NCBI RefSeq assembly: GCF_020519665.1
Contig: NZ_CP084703.1
Span: 496,001 to 560,000 of the forward strand
Direction of reading: 5' to 3'
Origin: Bacillus shivajii
Lineage (GTDB): Bacteria > Bacillota > Bacilli > Bacillales > Salisediminibacteriaceae
Length of the DNA stretch: 64,000 nt
The translations under genes and the position numbers were made by a program. Positions 1 to 7,113 of this stretch are shown piece after piece. Under the pieces are notes generated by a model. That model saw only the letters and a program-made list of their open reading frames with translations. It was not told where the DNA came from and made no database searches. How positions within the stretch are numbered: position 1 is the stretch's first letter; each line of letters starts with the position of its first letter.

Positions 1-14
1 ATCAAAAAGTCACT

Positions 15-43
15 TTGCAATCGCCTATAGCAAGTGATATTAT
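15..43 (+). promoter_or_regulatory. Probable sigma-A promoter of ndoAI-ndoA
   Basis: TTGCAA at 15-20 and TATTAT at 38-43 are separated by 17 bases, a good vegetative promoter spacing. The first gene starts 48 bases downstream of the -10 box. The match is inferred from consensus only. Confidence 0.5.
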
Positions 44-90
44 AAAGAAGGATTAAAAAAACGGATGATGCTGCGTTGGAGGTGTTTTTT

Positions 91-369
91 GTGTCCGAAG
101 AGAACACAAAAAAAATTATGGTAAGCTTACCGCAACATTTAGTGAACGAACTTGATGGTTTACTGGAAAGACAGAATGTTAACCGCAGTGAAATAATTCA
201 CCAAGCTACGAAAATGTACTTGAGAGAACAAAAGAAACAACAAATCCGCGAAACGATGCAACAAGGCTATATGGAAATGGCGAAAATTAACTTGAACATT
301 GCAACAGAATCCTTTCTTGTTGAGGAGGAGGCCGAGAATACGTTGGATCGCTTAGTTAGTGGGGTGTAA
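91..369 (+). CDS. ndoAI: Antitoxin EndoAI (MazE-type)
   Basis: This is the ribbon-helix-helix antitoxin that neutralises the NdoA/MazF endoribonuclease encoded next to it. The N-terminal part ([16 protein letters not shown]) is the typical RHH DNA-binding strand and helix; the C-terminal part with [12 protein letters not shown] and ending in ERLVSG-like DRLVSGV is the toxin-wrapping tail and closely matches B. subtilis EndoAI. I place the start at GTG 91, because GGAGGTG at 78-84 lies 6 bases upstream; this gives 92 residues, against 93 in B. subtilis. The upstream in-frame TTG at 76 overlaps that ribosome binding site. The gene lies directly in front of ndoA, as in B. subtilis, and is probably autoregulated. 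Confidence 0.93.
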   Translation: MSEENTKKIMVSLPQHLVNELDGLLERQNVNRSEIIHQATKMYLREQKKQQIRETMQQGYMEMAKINLNIATESFLVEEEAENTLDRLVSGV

Positions 370-373
370 GGGA

Positions 374-724
374 TTGATTGTAAAACGTGGTGATGTTTAT
401 TTTGCTGACCTTTCACCCGTTGTTGGTTCTGAACAAGGTGGAATCCGACCGGTTCTTATTATTCAAAACGATATCGGGAACCGCTTTAGCCCGACGGTTA
501 TTGTGGCAGCAATTACAGCGCAAATTCAAAAAGCGAAATTGCCAACACATGTGGAAATTAATGCGAAAAGATATGGATTTGATCGAGATTCCGTCATACT
601 TCTAGAACAAGTCCGCACCATTGATAAGCAACGTCTAACGGATAAGATCACGCATCTGGATGATGATATGATGGCAAAAGTTAATGATGCTTTGATGATC
701 AGTCTTGGTTTGATTGACTTTTAA
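374..724 (+). CDS. ndoA: Endoribonuclease toxin NdoA/MazF (EndoA)
   Basis: The product is the MazF-family mRNA interferase; B. subtilis NdoA cleaves RNA at UACAU sites (family knowledge). The sequence is nearly identical to the B. subtilis protein over its whole length, including [21 protein letters not shown] and the [12 protein letters not shown] block that holds the active-site loop. The start is TTG 374, giving the family-typical 116 residues; an in-frame GTG at 359 would add a non-conserved MGCKG. GGGGTG at 361-366, overlapping the ndoAI stop, can serve as ribosome binding site. A hairpin terminator follows at 781-811, separating the pair from the sigma-B operon. Confidence 0.95.
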   Translation: MIVKRGDVYFADLSPVVGSEQGGIRPVLIIQNDIGNRFSPTVIVAAITAQIQKAKLPTHVEINAKRYGFDRDSVILLEQVRTIDKQRLTDKITHLDDDMMAKVNDALMISLGLIDF

Positions 725-780
725 ACATCTATATCCTTATTCATGGTATGGTAAACAAGCCGTATATAAACATGATAATG

Positions 781-811
781 AAAGACTCCGAAAAAAATCG
801 GTGTCTTTTGT
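781..811 (+). terminator. Rho-independent terminator of ndoAI-ndoA
   Basis: Bases 781-791 (AAAGACTCCGA) pair with 798-808 (TCGGTGTCTTT) except for one T-T mismatch. The hairpin is followed by a short T-rich stretch. Confidence 0.8.
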
Positions 812-1012
812 ATTTTCTCGGGTTATTTCTTGTTATGCTAAATAGCTAAGTGAGTCATAAAAGTGCATAGTCGTTACTAATATAGAAGGTACATTGTTTT
901 TGTATCTTTTTTATTATGCCATGATAAATGAGGGTGAATGATACAGATAGGGGTATGTGTTGTGGATAAATGTGGTCTCTTGTCGGAAATGTTGTTAAAA
1001 GGACTACTTTCG

Positions 1013-1041
1013 TTGCAATCAGCAAAAATCAGTGAAATAAT
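1013..1041 (+). promoter_or_regulatory. Possible sigma-A promoter of the rsb-sigB operon
   Basis: TTGCAA at 1013-1018 and AATAAT at 1036-1041 have a 17-base spacer and sit about 40 bases upstream of rsbRA. Both boxes are imperfect, so this is tentative. No other feature was recognised between 812 and 1079. Confidence 0.3.
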
Positions 1042-1079
1042 AGAAGCAACAAGTAGAATAAAGTGGGGGCAATGATAGA

Positions 1080-1904
1080 ATGAATTCATTTATTCGTGAA
1101 CTTATCATTAATAGTCAAAATGATATTGTCGATGAATGGTTGAAAGAAATTACACAATTTAGGTCACAAGACCAGTTACAAAACATTACTGATGCGATGT
1201 ATGAAAATACGAATCGCGAGTTTGTAACGAAATTAATTTCAACAGTTGATAAAAATGAAACCGAATTTCAGGACGAGCTGATCGAATTTACAGAAAAGCT
1301 GATCCAGTTAGGTTGGCCTCTAAATTATATAACACGAGGGCTACAAGAATTCCGTAAAATTACTGTAGAAAAAATATCTCAAGAAGGTTCTAATCCTTCC
1401 CAAACCATTGAATATTTCCAAGAAGTTGAAAACTGGATTGACGGCGTAGTAAACATCTTAGTGAATGAATATTCGGGCTCTTGGGAAAACACGGTTTTTT
1501 TGCAAAAAATGGCCTTGAAAGAGCTTTCTGCTCCGTTGATCCCTGTTGTGGATAAAATTAGTGTGATGCCGTTAATAGGTACAATAGATACAGAACGCGC
1601 TAGGTTAATCATGGAAAACTTACTCGATGGTGTCATTAACCATCGTTCTGAAGTGGTGTTAATAGATATTACAGGGGTTCCTGTTGTTGACACAATGGTT
1701 GCTCATCATATTATTCAAGCAGCAGACGCAGTTAGACTAATAGGATCGAAATGTATATTAGTAGGGATAAGGCCTGAAATTGCTCAAACAATTGTTAACT
1801 TAGGGATCGATCTCAGTAAGTTTCCGACGAAAAGTAGCATGAAAAAAGGAATGGAAGCTGCTCTTGAAATAACGAACCGGAAAATCGTAGATATTGAGAA
1901 TTAA
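1080..1904 (+). CDS. rsbRA: Stressosome co-antagonist RsbRA
   Basis: RsbRA builds the stressosome together with RsbS and holds the kinase RsbT until environmental stress. The N-terminal part (about 1-140) is the non-haem globin-like sensor domain; residues about 150-274 form the STAS domain. Both known phospho-acceptors are present at exactly the B. subtilis positions: Thr171 in LIGTIDT and Thr205 in ITGVPVVDT. The length of 274 residues equals that of B. subtilis RsbRA. ATG 1080 is preceded by GGGGG near 1064. It is the first gene of the sigma-B operon and lies 14 bases ahead of rsbS. Confidence 0.95.
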   Translation: MNSFIRELIINSQNDIVDEWLKEITQFRSQDQLQNITDAMYENTNREFVTKLISTVDKNETEFQDELIEFTEKLIQLGWPLNYITRGLQEFRKITVEKISQEGSNPSQTIEYFQEVENWIDGVVNILVNEYSGSWENTVFLQKMALKELSAPLIPVVDKISVMPLIGTIDTERARLIMENLLDGVINHRSEVVLIDITGVPVVDTMVAHHIIQAADAVRLIGSKCILVGIRPEIAQTIVNLGIDLSKFPTKSSMKKGMEAALEITNRKIVDIEN

Positions 1905-1918
1905 AGGAGGATTTGGTT

Positions 1919-2275
1919 TTGCGCATCCCAATATTAAAGCTACATGATTACTTATTAATTTCTGTTCAAGTGGAATTGGATGATCAAACAGCTCTCCAAT
2001 TTCAAGAGGATGTACTAAGTAAAATACATGAGGAGGGTTCTAGAGGAGTTGTTATAGATCTTACCTCTGTTGAAATGATTGATTCATTTATTGCCAAAGT
2101 TTTAGGTGATGTCGTAGACATGTCTAACTTAATGGGAGCGAAAGTAGTTCTTACCGGTATTCAGCCCGCTGTAGCCATTACTCTCATTGACATGGGTATT
2201 ATGCTTGAAGAAGTACCGACAGCATTAGATCTAGAGAAAGGGTTGGAAAGACTCCAGCTCGAATTGGAGGGTTGA
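1919..2275 (+). CDS. rsbS: Stressosome scaffold antagonist RsbS
   Basis: RsbS is a stand-alone STAS-domain protein that binds and inactivates RsbT; phosphorylation by RsbT releases the kinase. The block [20 protein letters not shown] is almost unchanged from B. subtilis, and the phospho-serine is Ser56 (Ser59 in B. subtilis). I choose TTG 1919 as start because AAAGGAGG at 1903-1910 lies 8 bases upstream; the earlier TTG at 1913 would be only 2 bases away. This gives 118 residues against 121 in B. subtilis. Its stop almost touches the rsbT start. Confidence 0.95.
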   Translation: MRIPILKLHDYLLISVQVELDDQTALQFQEDVLSKIHEEGSRGVVIDLTSVEMIDSFIAKVLGDVVDMSNLMGAKVVLTGIQPAVAITLIDMGIMLEEVPTALDLEKGLERLQLELEG

Positions 2276-2278
2276 TGC

Positions 2279-2680
2279 ATGCAAGTCCAAACCCATGTGG
2301 ATATTCATAGTGAATGGGGGATCGTTGCTGCTAGGCAGGCAGGACGAAAACTCGCAAGAGAAGTAGGATTCGGTACTGTAGATCAAGCACGAATCACAAC
2401 AGCGATTTCTGAACTTGCAAGAAATATCTATTTATATGCTAATAAAGGGCAAATTTATATAGAAGAAGTGTCATCATCTGGAAAAAGAGGCATAAGAATT
2501 ATTGCAAAAGACAAAGGTCCAGGAATTAAGGATGTAAGAAAAGTAATGGAAGATGGATTCACTACATCAGGAGGACTTGGTGCAGGGCTTCCTGGCGTGA
2601 AGCGTTTAATGAACGATTTTAAAATCGATTCAGATCAAGATGACGGGACAACGATAACAGCTGTGAAGTGGCTCAGGTAG
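2279..2680 (+). CDS. rsbT: Switch protein kinase RsbT
   Basis: RsbT is a GHKL-type serine/threonine kinase. It phosphorylates RsbR and RsbS during stress and, once free, binds and activates the phosphatase RsbU. The ATP-binding motifs are visible as ISELARNIY (N box), KDKGPGI (G1) and TTSGGLGAGLPGVKRL (G2 with ATP lid). The length of 133 residues equals that of B. subtilis RsbT. ATG 2279 follows TTGGAGG at 2264-2270 with 8 bases spacing. It lies 3 bases behind rsbS, so translation is probably coupled. Confidence 0.95.
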   Translation: MQVQTHVDIHSEWGIVAARQAGRKLAREVGFGTVDQARITTAISELARNIYLYANKGQIYIEEVSSSGKRGIRIIAKDKGPGIKDVRKVMEDGFTTSGGLGAGLPGVKRLMNDFKIDSDQDDGTTITAVKWLR

Positions 2681-2694
2681 GGAGGTGTCACTGC

Positions 2695-3708
2695 TTGGAA
2701 GAGACAAAGCTTTCGATGTATCAACTCTATAAAGAAATGTTAAATAATTATTTATCAGAACAAAGTGAAGAAGTTTTATATAATGCACAGCAATTCAGTA
2801 AGGAAATGATGGAGAAGGATATGTCCCCAGAAGAAATGGTGAGCCTTCATATATCTGTTTTCCAAGAGATTAAGCCTGACCTTCCGAAAGAAGTCGTAGA
2901 CTCTTTTGATTTACTTCTTGAAGTGATGATTGGTTATGGTCTTGCTTATCGGGAACATCAAAGCTTGCGAGACCGTCAAAGGCAATTAGAATCGGAATTA
3001 AATGTAGCGGCAAGAATGCAACAATCGCTTCTTCCGGAAAATAAGGTCGATATGGAAGACGTTGATTTCGGTGTGATTAGCGTTCCGGCAGGGAAGATGA
3101 GCGGTGATTATTACCACTATATACAAGATGAACATGGTTGTGTAGGAGTGGCTGTTGCTGATGTTATAGGTAAGGGTGTTCCGGCGGCTATGTGTATGTC
3201 GATGATCAAATATGCAATGGACAGTTTACCAGAGCAGCGTTTACAGCCAGGTGATTTGCTGGAGAATTTAAATCGGGTTGTTGAACGAAACATTGATGAT
3301 GACATGTTCATTACAATGATGTATGGCTCTTATGATCCGAGGGATCATAAGTTTCACTTTGCAAGTGCTGGTCATGAACCGGGTTTTTATTATCGAGCAA
3401 AAGAAGATAGGTTTGAAGAGCTTGAAACGAAAGGACTTGTATTAGGTATTATGCCGAAAACGAGTTATAACGAAAGCTCCTATCAAATGGAAACAGGTGA
3501 TTTCATTGTGTTACTTTCAGACGGGGTGACTGAATGTCGTACTGAGGGTGACTTTATTGAACGTGAAAAAATAACGGATATGATAAGGAACTATAAACAC
3601 CTCTCAGCCCAGGAAATTGTAAACAATGTGTATCGAGACCTTGAAAAAATGCAAGACTTTCAATTAAGGGATGACTTTACCCTCTTAATATTACGAAAAA
3701 ATGTTTAA
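2695..3708 (+). CDS. rsbU: Phosphoserine phosphatase RsbU
   Basis: RsbU is the PP2C-type phosphatase that dephosphorylates RsbV-P when activated by RsbT, so that sigma-B is freed. Residues about 1-100 form the helical RsbT-binding domain. The rest is the catalytic domain, with metal-binding blocks MSGDYYHYI, VADVIGKGVPAA, ASAGHEPGFY and LSDGVTE, and the terminal RDDFTLLIL. The start is TTG 2695: GGGAGGTG at 2680-2686 lies 8 bases upstream and the residues before it are not conserved. It gives 337 residues, against 335 in B. subtilis. The stop codon overlaps the -35 box of the sigma-B promoter. Confidence 0.94.
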   Translation: MEETKLSMYQLYKEMLNNYLSEQSEEVLYNAQQFSKEMMEKDMSPEEMVSLHISVFQEIKPDLPKEVVDSFDLLLEVMIGYGLAYREHQSLRDRQRQLESELNVAARMQQSLLPENKVDMEDVDFGVISVPAGKMSGDYYHYIQDEHGCVGVAVADVIGKGVPAAMCMSMIKYAMDSLPEQRLQPGDLLENLNRVVERNIDDDMFITMMYGSYDPRDHKFHFASAGHEPGFYYRAKEDRFEELETKGLVLGIMPKTSYNESSYQMETGDFIVLLSDGVTECRTEGDFIEREKITDMIRNYKHLSAQEIVNNVYRDLEKMQDFQLRDDFTLLILRKNV

Positions 3709-3728
3709 CAGGTGTAAATGAAGGGTAC
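3703..3728 (+). promoter_or_regulatory. Sigma-B-dependent promoter in front of rsbV
   Basis: GTTTAA at 3703-3708 and GGGTAC at 3723-3728 are separated by 14 bases, matching the sigma-B consensus GTTTAA-N12-15-GGGTAT with one mismatch. The position is the same as that of the autoregulatory promoter in the B. subtilis operon, between rsbU and rsbV. It would drive rsbV-rsbW-sigB-rsbX. Confidence 0.85.
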
Positions 3729-3768
3729 TAAGTCGTTGTGTATCCAAATGTTTGCAGGAGGGGAAAAA

Positions 3769-4098
3769 ATGAATTTACAAATTGACATTCAAGAACAAAA
3801 TAATGCAGATGTTGTGTATTTAACAGGTGAAGTTGATGTATATACTTCTGCAAAATTAAAAGAATCGTTAGCGCCCTTAACAGAAAAAGGCCAAAATACA
3901 CTAATTGTTGACTTGTCTCAAGTCAGTTACATCGATAGTACAGGTTTAGGTATCTTTATCGGAGCACTTAAGTCTGTTGATAAAGCGGGCGGGACGCTTA
4001 AAATCTCTGGAGTAAACGATCGAGTAAAACGTTTATTTGAGATTACGGGCTTAAATGAAGTGATCGATATTGACGCAAGTCAGAGGGAGGAGGCGTAG
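3769..4098 (+). CDS. rsbV: Anti-anti-sigma factor RsbV
   Basis: RsbV is a STAS protein that, when unphosphorylated, sequesters the anti-sigma factor RsbW and frees sigma-B. The phosphorylation motif is SYIDSTGLG, with the target serine at residue 57. ATG 3769 is chosen because GCAGGAGGGG at 3754-3763 lies just upstream; it yields 109 residues, as in B. subtilis. The apparent 17-residue extension to 3718 covers the sigma-B promoter and is not conserved. It lies 1 base ahead of rsbW. Confidence 0.95.
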   Translation: MNLQIDIQEQNNADVVYLTGEVDVYTSAKLKESLAPLTEKGQNTLIVDLSQVSYIDSTGLGIFIGALKSVDKAGGTLKISGVNDRVKRLFEITGLNEVIDIDASQREEA

Positions 4099-4099
4099 A

Positions 4100-4591
4100 A
4101 TGGCACACACATCTGATCATATCGAAATGAAGGTTCCTGCTAAACCGGAATATGTTGGTGTTGTACGTTTGACCGTTTCAGGAATTGCAAACCGATTAGG
4201 GTACTCCTATGATGACATTGAAGATATAAAAATTGCGGTTGCTGAAGCATGTACGAACGTTGTCAACCATGCTTATGAAGACCCGGAGGACGACCCTTTA
4301 ATGATGATTAATTGTGGGGTTTTTGATGACCGCCTTGAACTGATCGTTGCAGATAAAGGCGGTGCGATAAATATAGAAGATTTAAAACAAGGGAATGGAC
4401 CGGTATCTTCAGATCAGCCAATCGAGGAGCTCAAGGAAGGAGGTCTCGGGTTATTCTTAATTGAAACGTTAATGGACAAGGTGGAAATCACGGGAGATTC
4501 AGGCGTTATGATCGTTATGACGAAGTTCCTGCAAAGAGATGAGGTGGAACAAAGTGACAACGGGATCTCAGAACAAATCACAGAACAATAA
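4100..4591 (+). CDS. rsbW: Anti-sigma-B factor and kinase RsbW
   Basis: RsbW binds sigma-B and also phosphorylates RsbV. The GHKL ATPase motifs are VAEACTNVVNHAY (N box), VADKGGAI (G1) and EGGLGLFLIETLMD (G2). The N-terminal block IEMKVPAKPEYVG matches B. subtilis. The start at ATG 4100 has GAGGGAGGAGG at 4083-4093 upstream and gives 163 residues, against 160. The gene overlaps the start of sigB by 38 bases, an arrangement that couples synthesis of sigma and anti-sigma factor. Confidence 0.95.
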   Translation: MAHTSDHIEMKVPAKPEYVGVVRLTVSGIANRLGYSYDDIEDIKIAVAEACTNVVNHAYEDPEDDPLMMINCGVFDDRLELIVADKGGAINIEDLKQGNGPVSSDQPIEELKEGGLGLFLIETLMDKVEITGDSGVMIVMTKFLQRDEVEQSDNGISEQITEQ

Positions 4592-5342
4592 AGAAGAGAT
4601 TTTAAGATTAATTGAGGATTTTCAACGTACGGGTGACGAAGTCATTCAAACGAAGCTCGTCAAAGAATTTGAAAATCTCGTTTATGCTCTAGCCAGAAAG
4701 TTTTCCAAAGGTCAACGCCATGATGAAGATTTAGTTCAAGTAGGGATGATTGGATTACTTGCTGCTTTAAGGCGCTTTGACCCTTCGTTTGGAAGGAGCT
4801 TTGAATCATTTGCTGTTCCGACAATTGTCGGTGAGATTAAACGTTTCATCCGTGATAAAACTTGGAGTGTCCATGTCCCGAGACGAATTAAGGAATTAGG
4901 ACCTAAAATTAAGAGTGCAGTTGAAGATTTAACAAGAGAGTTACAGCGTTCTCCGAAGGTGGTTGAAATAGCAGAACATATCGGTGTTTCTGAAGAAGAA
5001 GTTCTAGAAACGATGGAAATGGGAAAAAGTTATCAAGCTTTATCTGTTGATCGCTCGATTGAGGCTGATGATGAAGGAAGTGCGGTAACACTTCTTGATC
5101 TTGTTGGTTCGAATGAAGCTGGATATGAGCAAACGGATCAACATCTGCTGTTAGAAAAAGCTTTTGAGGTATTAACAGACCGTGAAAAGCAAATTCTTCA
5201 GTTAACATACTTTGATAATTTAAGCCAAAAAGAAACCGGAGAAAAATTAGGCATATCCCAAATGCATGTATCGCGCTTACAAAGAAGAGCTTTACAAAAA
5301 TTAAGAGAATCGATACGTATAGAACCGACGGAGTGTTTATAA
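4554..5342 (+). CDS. sigB: General stress sigma factor SigB
   Basis: Sigma-B directs RNA polymerase to general stress promoters. Region 2 (HEDLVQVGMIGLL, FAVPTIVGEIKRF), region 3 (VHVPRRIKELGP) and region 4 (LTDREKQILQLTYFD ... GISQMHVSRLQRRAL) are all present and very close to B. subtilis. I choose GTG 4554, with AGGTGG about 7 bases upstream, giving 262 residues as in B. subtilis. It overlaps rsbW by 38 bases and shares its last base with the rsbX start. Expression is expected both from the upstream operon promoter and from the sigma-B promoter at 3703. Confidence 0.95.
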   Translation: MTTGSQNKSQNNKEEILRLIEDFQRTGDEVIQTKLVKEFENLVYALARKFSKGQRHDEDLVQVGMIGLLAALRRFDPSFGRSFESFAVPTIVGEIKRFIRDKTWSVHVPRRIKELGPKIKSAVEDLTRELQRSPKVVEIAEHIGVSEEEVLETMEMGKSYQALSVDRSIEADDEGSAVTLLDLVGSNEAGYEQTDQHLLLEKAFEVLTDREKQILQLTYFDNLSQKETGEKLGISQMHVSRLQRRALQKLRESIRIEPTECL

Positions 5343-5944
5343 TGATCGAGCACCAGAAAATAAATGGTATAGAAATCAGCACTTATCACGTAGCAAAAAA
5401 AGGTAATTGGTGTTCGGGAGATGCTTATTTCATTACAAGAACAGATGATTACGTTATCTGTGCAGTAGCTGATGGACTTGGTAGTGGAGAAGAAGCGATG
5501 AATGCATCTGAAGCAACGATTGAGATTATTAAAGAGAATCACGATTTAGATTTACAAGACTTGATGAAAAAGTGTAATGAAGTTCTTTGGCATAAGCGTG
5601 GTGCTGTATTGACGATTTTAAAAATAGATTTAATAAATGAAGAACTTGTATACAGTAATGTGGGAAACATTGGCTGTATTTTTTATACACCATCAGGAAG
5701 ATTAAATCGTCCTGTACCTAACCGTGGTTATATGTCAGGGAAAAAACGAGAGTTTAAAATCCAGCGTTTGAATTATGAAAAAGGGATGGGTTTCATTTTA
5801 TTTTCAGATGGCTTAATCTTTAACCCGCAATATCATAAAATAATTTCTCGGATGGATTCCCCTAAATATGTACTTGAACATCTCATTGATCATATGGAAG
5901 ATTCAGATGATGATACAACGATCCTTATAGGAAAGATCGCTTAA
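5342..5944 (+). CDS. rsbX: Phosphoserine phosphatase RsbX
   Basis: RsbX is a small PP2C phosphatase that resets the stressosome by dephosphorylating RsbS-P and RsbR-P. Metal-binding blocks VADGLGSGEEA, NVGNIGCI, LFSDGL and DDDTTILIG can be seen. ATG 5342 overlaps the sigB stop by one base and is chosen over GTG 5333 because CGGAG lies at a suitable distance before it. The product has 200 residues. It is the last gene of the operon, followed by a strong terminator. Confidence 0.93.
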   Translation: MIEHQKINGIEISTYHVAKKGNWCSGDAYFITRTDDYVICAVADGLGSGEEAMNASEATIEIIKENHDLDLQDLMKKCNEVLWHKRGAVLTILKIDLINEELVYSNVGNIGCIFYTPSGRLNRPVPNRGYMSGKKREFKIQRLNYEKGMGFILFSDGLIFNPQYHKIISRMDSPKYVLEHLIDHMEDSDDDTTILIGKIA

Positions 5945-5978
5945 TAATCTACTATTGTAAAAGTAGAACGAGAGCTTT

Positions 5979-6010
5979 AAAGGGCTGACAATATAAAGTC
6001 AGCCCTTTTT
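5979..6010 (+). terminator. Terminator of the sigB operon
   Basis: AAAGGGCTGAC at 5979-5989 pairs perfectly with GTCAGCCCTTT at 5998-6008, followed by Ts. The sequence lies between rsbX and the convergent rsbR paralogue. Confidence 0.9.
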
Positions 6011-6089
6011 GTGCATTGAGATTTATTTAAGTACCTAACAAAGGTTTGAGGAGGCATTCATCACATGGAATGATTAGGGTTACATTCAT

Positions 6090-6914
6090 TTATGATGAAA
6101 CAAAGTAATCTTCTAATGCTTGCTGCAATGTAGCCTTCGTTGCTGCTTTACTCTCAAATTTTAAGTTAAGGCTAGTGAATTTCTTTACAATTTCAGATCG
6201 TAGGCCAGTGATAACACAAGAGCATCCCATGAGGTTAGACCCGTCGATTGTTTTTATTATATGATCAATAACGTTATTGTCTATATGTGCAATTCCTGAG
6301 AAATCCATGACAATCGTTTCGATACGGAGACTACCTATTTCTTTTAGTGTTTTCTCCTCAATTCTACTAGCTCTACCTACATCGATTTCTCCAATCAGAG
6401 GTAGGACACAGACTTTATCAGAGATCGGGATGATGGGTACCGATAAATTCTCCACTAGTTCTCGTTGAGATTTTATTAGCTGATCTTTATACTCAGAATA
6501 ATTTAGGAAAAATCCAGTCAAGAACCGATCGATACGGTCATTCACTTGTTTTTCAAGGTTGTAGAAGTTCTCACTTCCTGTCTGTTTGTCTTTCTCTTCT
6601 TCGAACCTCTGTAGAAAGCGCCAAAGTGTTCTACGGATAGACTGAACCCACTCGAGCTTGAAGTCGAGCGTTAAATCATGGCTAGCCCACGCAATCCCTT
6701 CTTTTTTTGCAAACGCTTCTAACACTTCATCATTCCCACTGAGTGAATACATAACAAGGTTATGGGCGTTCGATAAGAGGTCGATATTTCCGATGCGTTG
6801 AATCTCTTTTACTTTTTCTCGAGCATTAACAGCCTCATTCAACAATTCATTTAGAAATTCATCTTTTTTGTTGTTAAAAAAATCTGTATATTCCTTTTCG
6901 TATGTTAGGCCCAT
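6090..6914 (-). CDS. RsbR paralogue with altered phosphorylation sites
   Basis: The protein has an RsbR-type layout: a helical N-terminal sensor (about 1-150) and a C-terminal STAS domain (about 155-270, NLSVPIIPISDKVCVLPLIG). It would be a stressosome subunit. The residues equivalent to Thr171 and Thr205 of RsbRA are Val179 (in LIGEIDV) and Asn213 (in GIAHIDN), so neither known phospho-acceptor remains. The start is ATG 6914, because AGGAG at 6923-6927 lies 8 bases upstream; this gives 274 residues. In B. subtilis the RsbR paralogues are scattered, whereas here one lies convergent to rsbX. I cannot say which of RsbRB, RsbRC or RsbRD it corresponds to. Confidence 0.85.
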   Translation of the reverse strand: MGLTYEKEYTDFFNNKKDEFLNELLNEAVNAREKVKEIQRIGNIDLLSNAHNLVMYSLSGNDEVLEAFAKKEGIAWASHDLTLDFKLEWVQSIRRTLWRFLQRFEEEKDKQTGSENFYNLEKQVNDRIDRFLTGFFLNYSEYKDQLIKSQRELVENLSVPIIPISDKVCVLPLIGEIDVGRASRIEEKTLKEIGSLRIETIVMDFSGIAHIDNNVIDHIIKTIDGSNLMGCSCVITGLRSEIVKKFTSLNLKFESKAATKATLQQALEDYFVSS

Positions 6915-7030
6915 GACATTCACTCCTAGAATATATGATCATTTAGAGTTCATCTACATAACGTCTTTTATTTTACATAACAAAAACGATTATGACAATT
7001 CGAATGATTCGATATTTTTTAGCTAGAAGA

Positions 7031-7091
7031 GGTGTGTCAAAGGTAATTTTCATTCTTTGGGAAGATAAAGTATAATTATGATGGACACACC
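7031..7091 (+). promoter_or_regulatory. tex promoter region with flanking inverted repeat
   Basis: TATAAT at 7071-7076 is a perfect -10 box, but no good -35 box precedes it. GGTGTGTC at 7031-7038 and its exact reverse complement GACACACC at 7084-7091 flank the promoter. This could be an operator pair for a looping regulator. Confidence 0.45.
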
Positions 7092-7113
7092 GTATATATT
7101 TTGAGGAGGTATT

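Noticed and set aside
4909-5542. Minus-strand frames of 114-157 codons under sigB and rsbX
   Set aside because: They are antisense shadows of strongly conserved genes.
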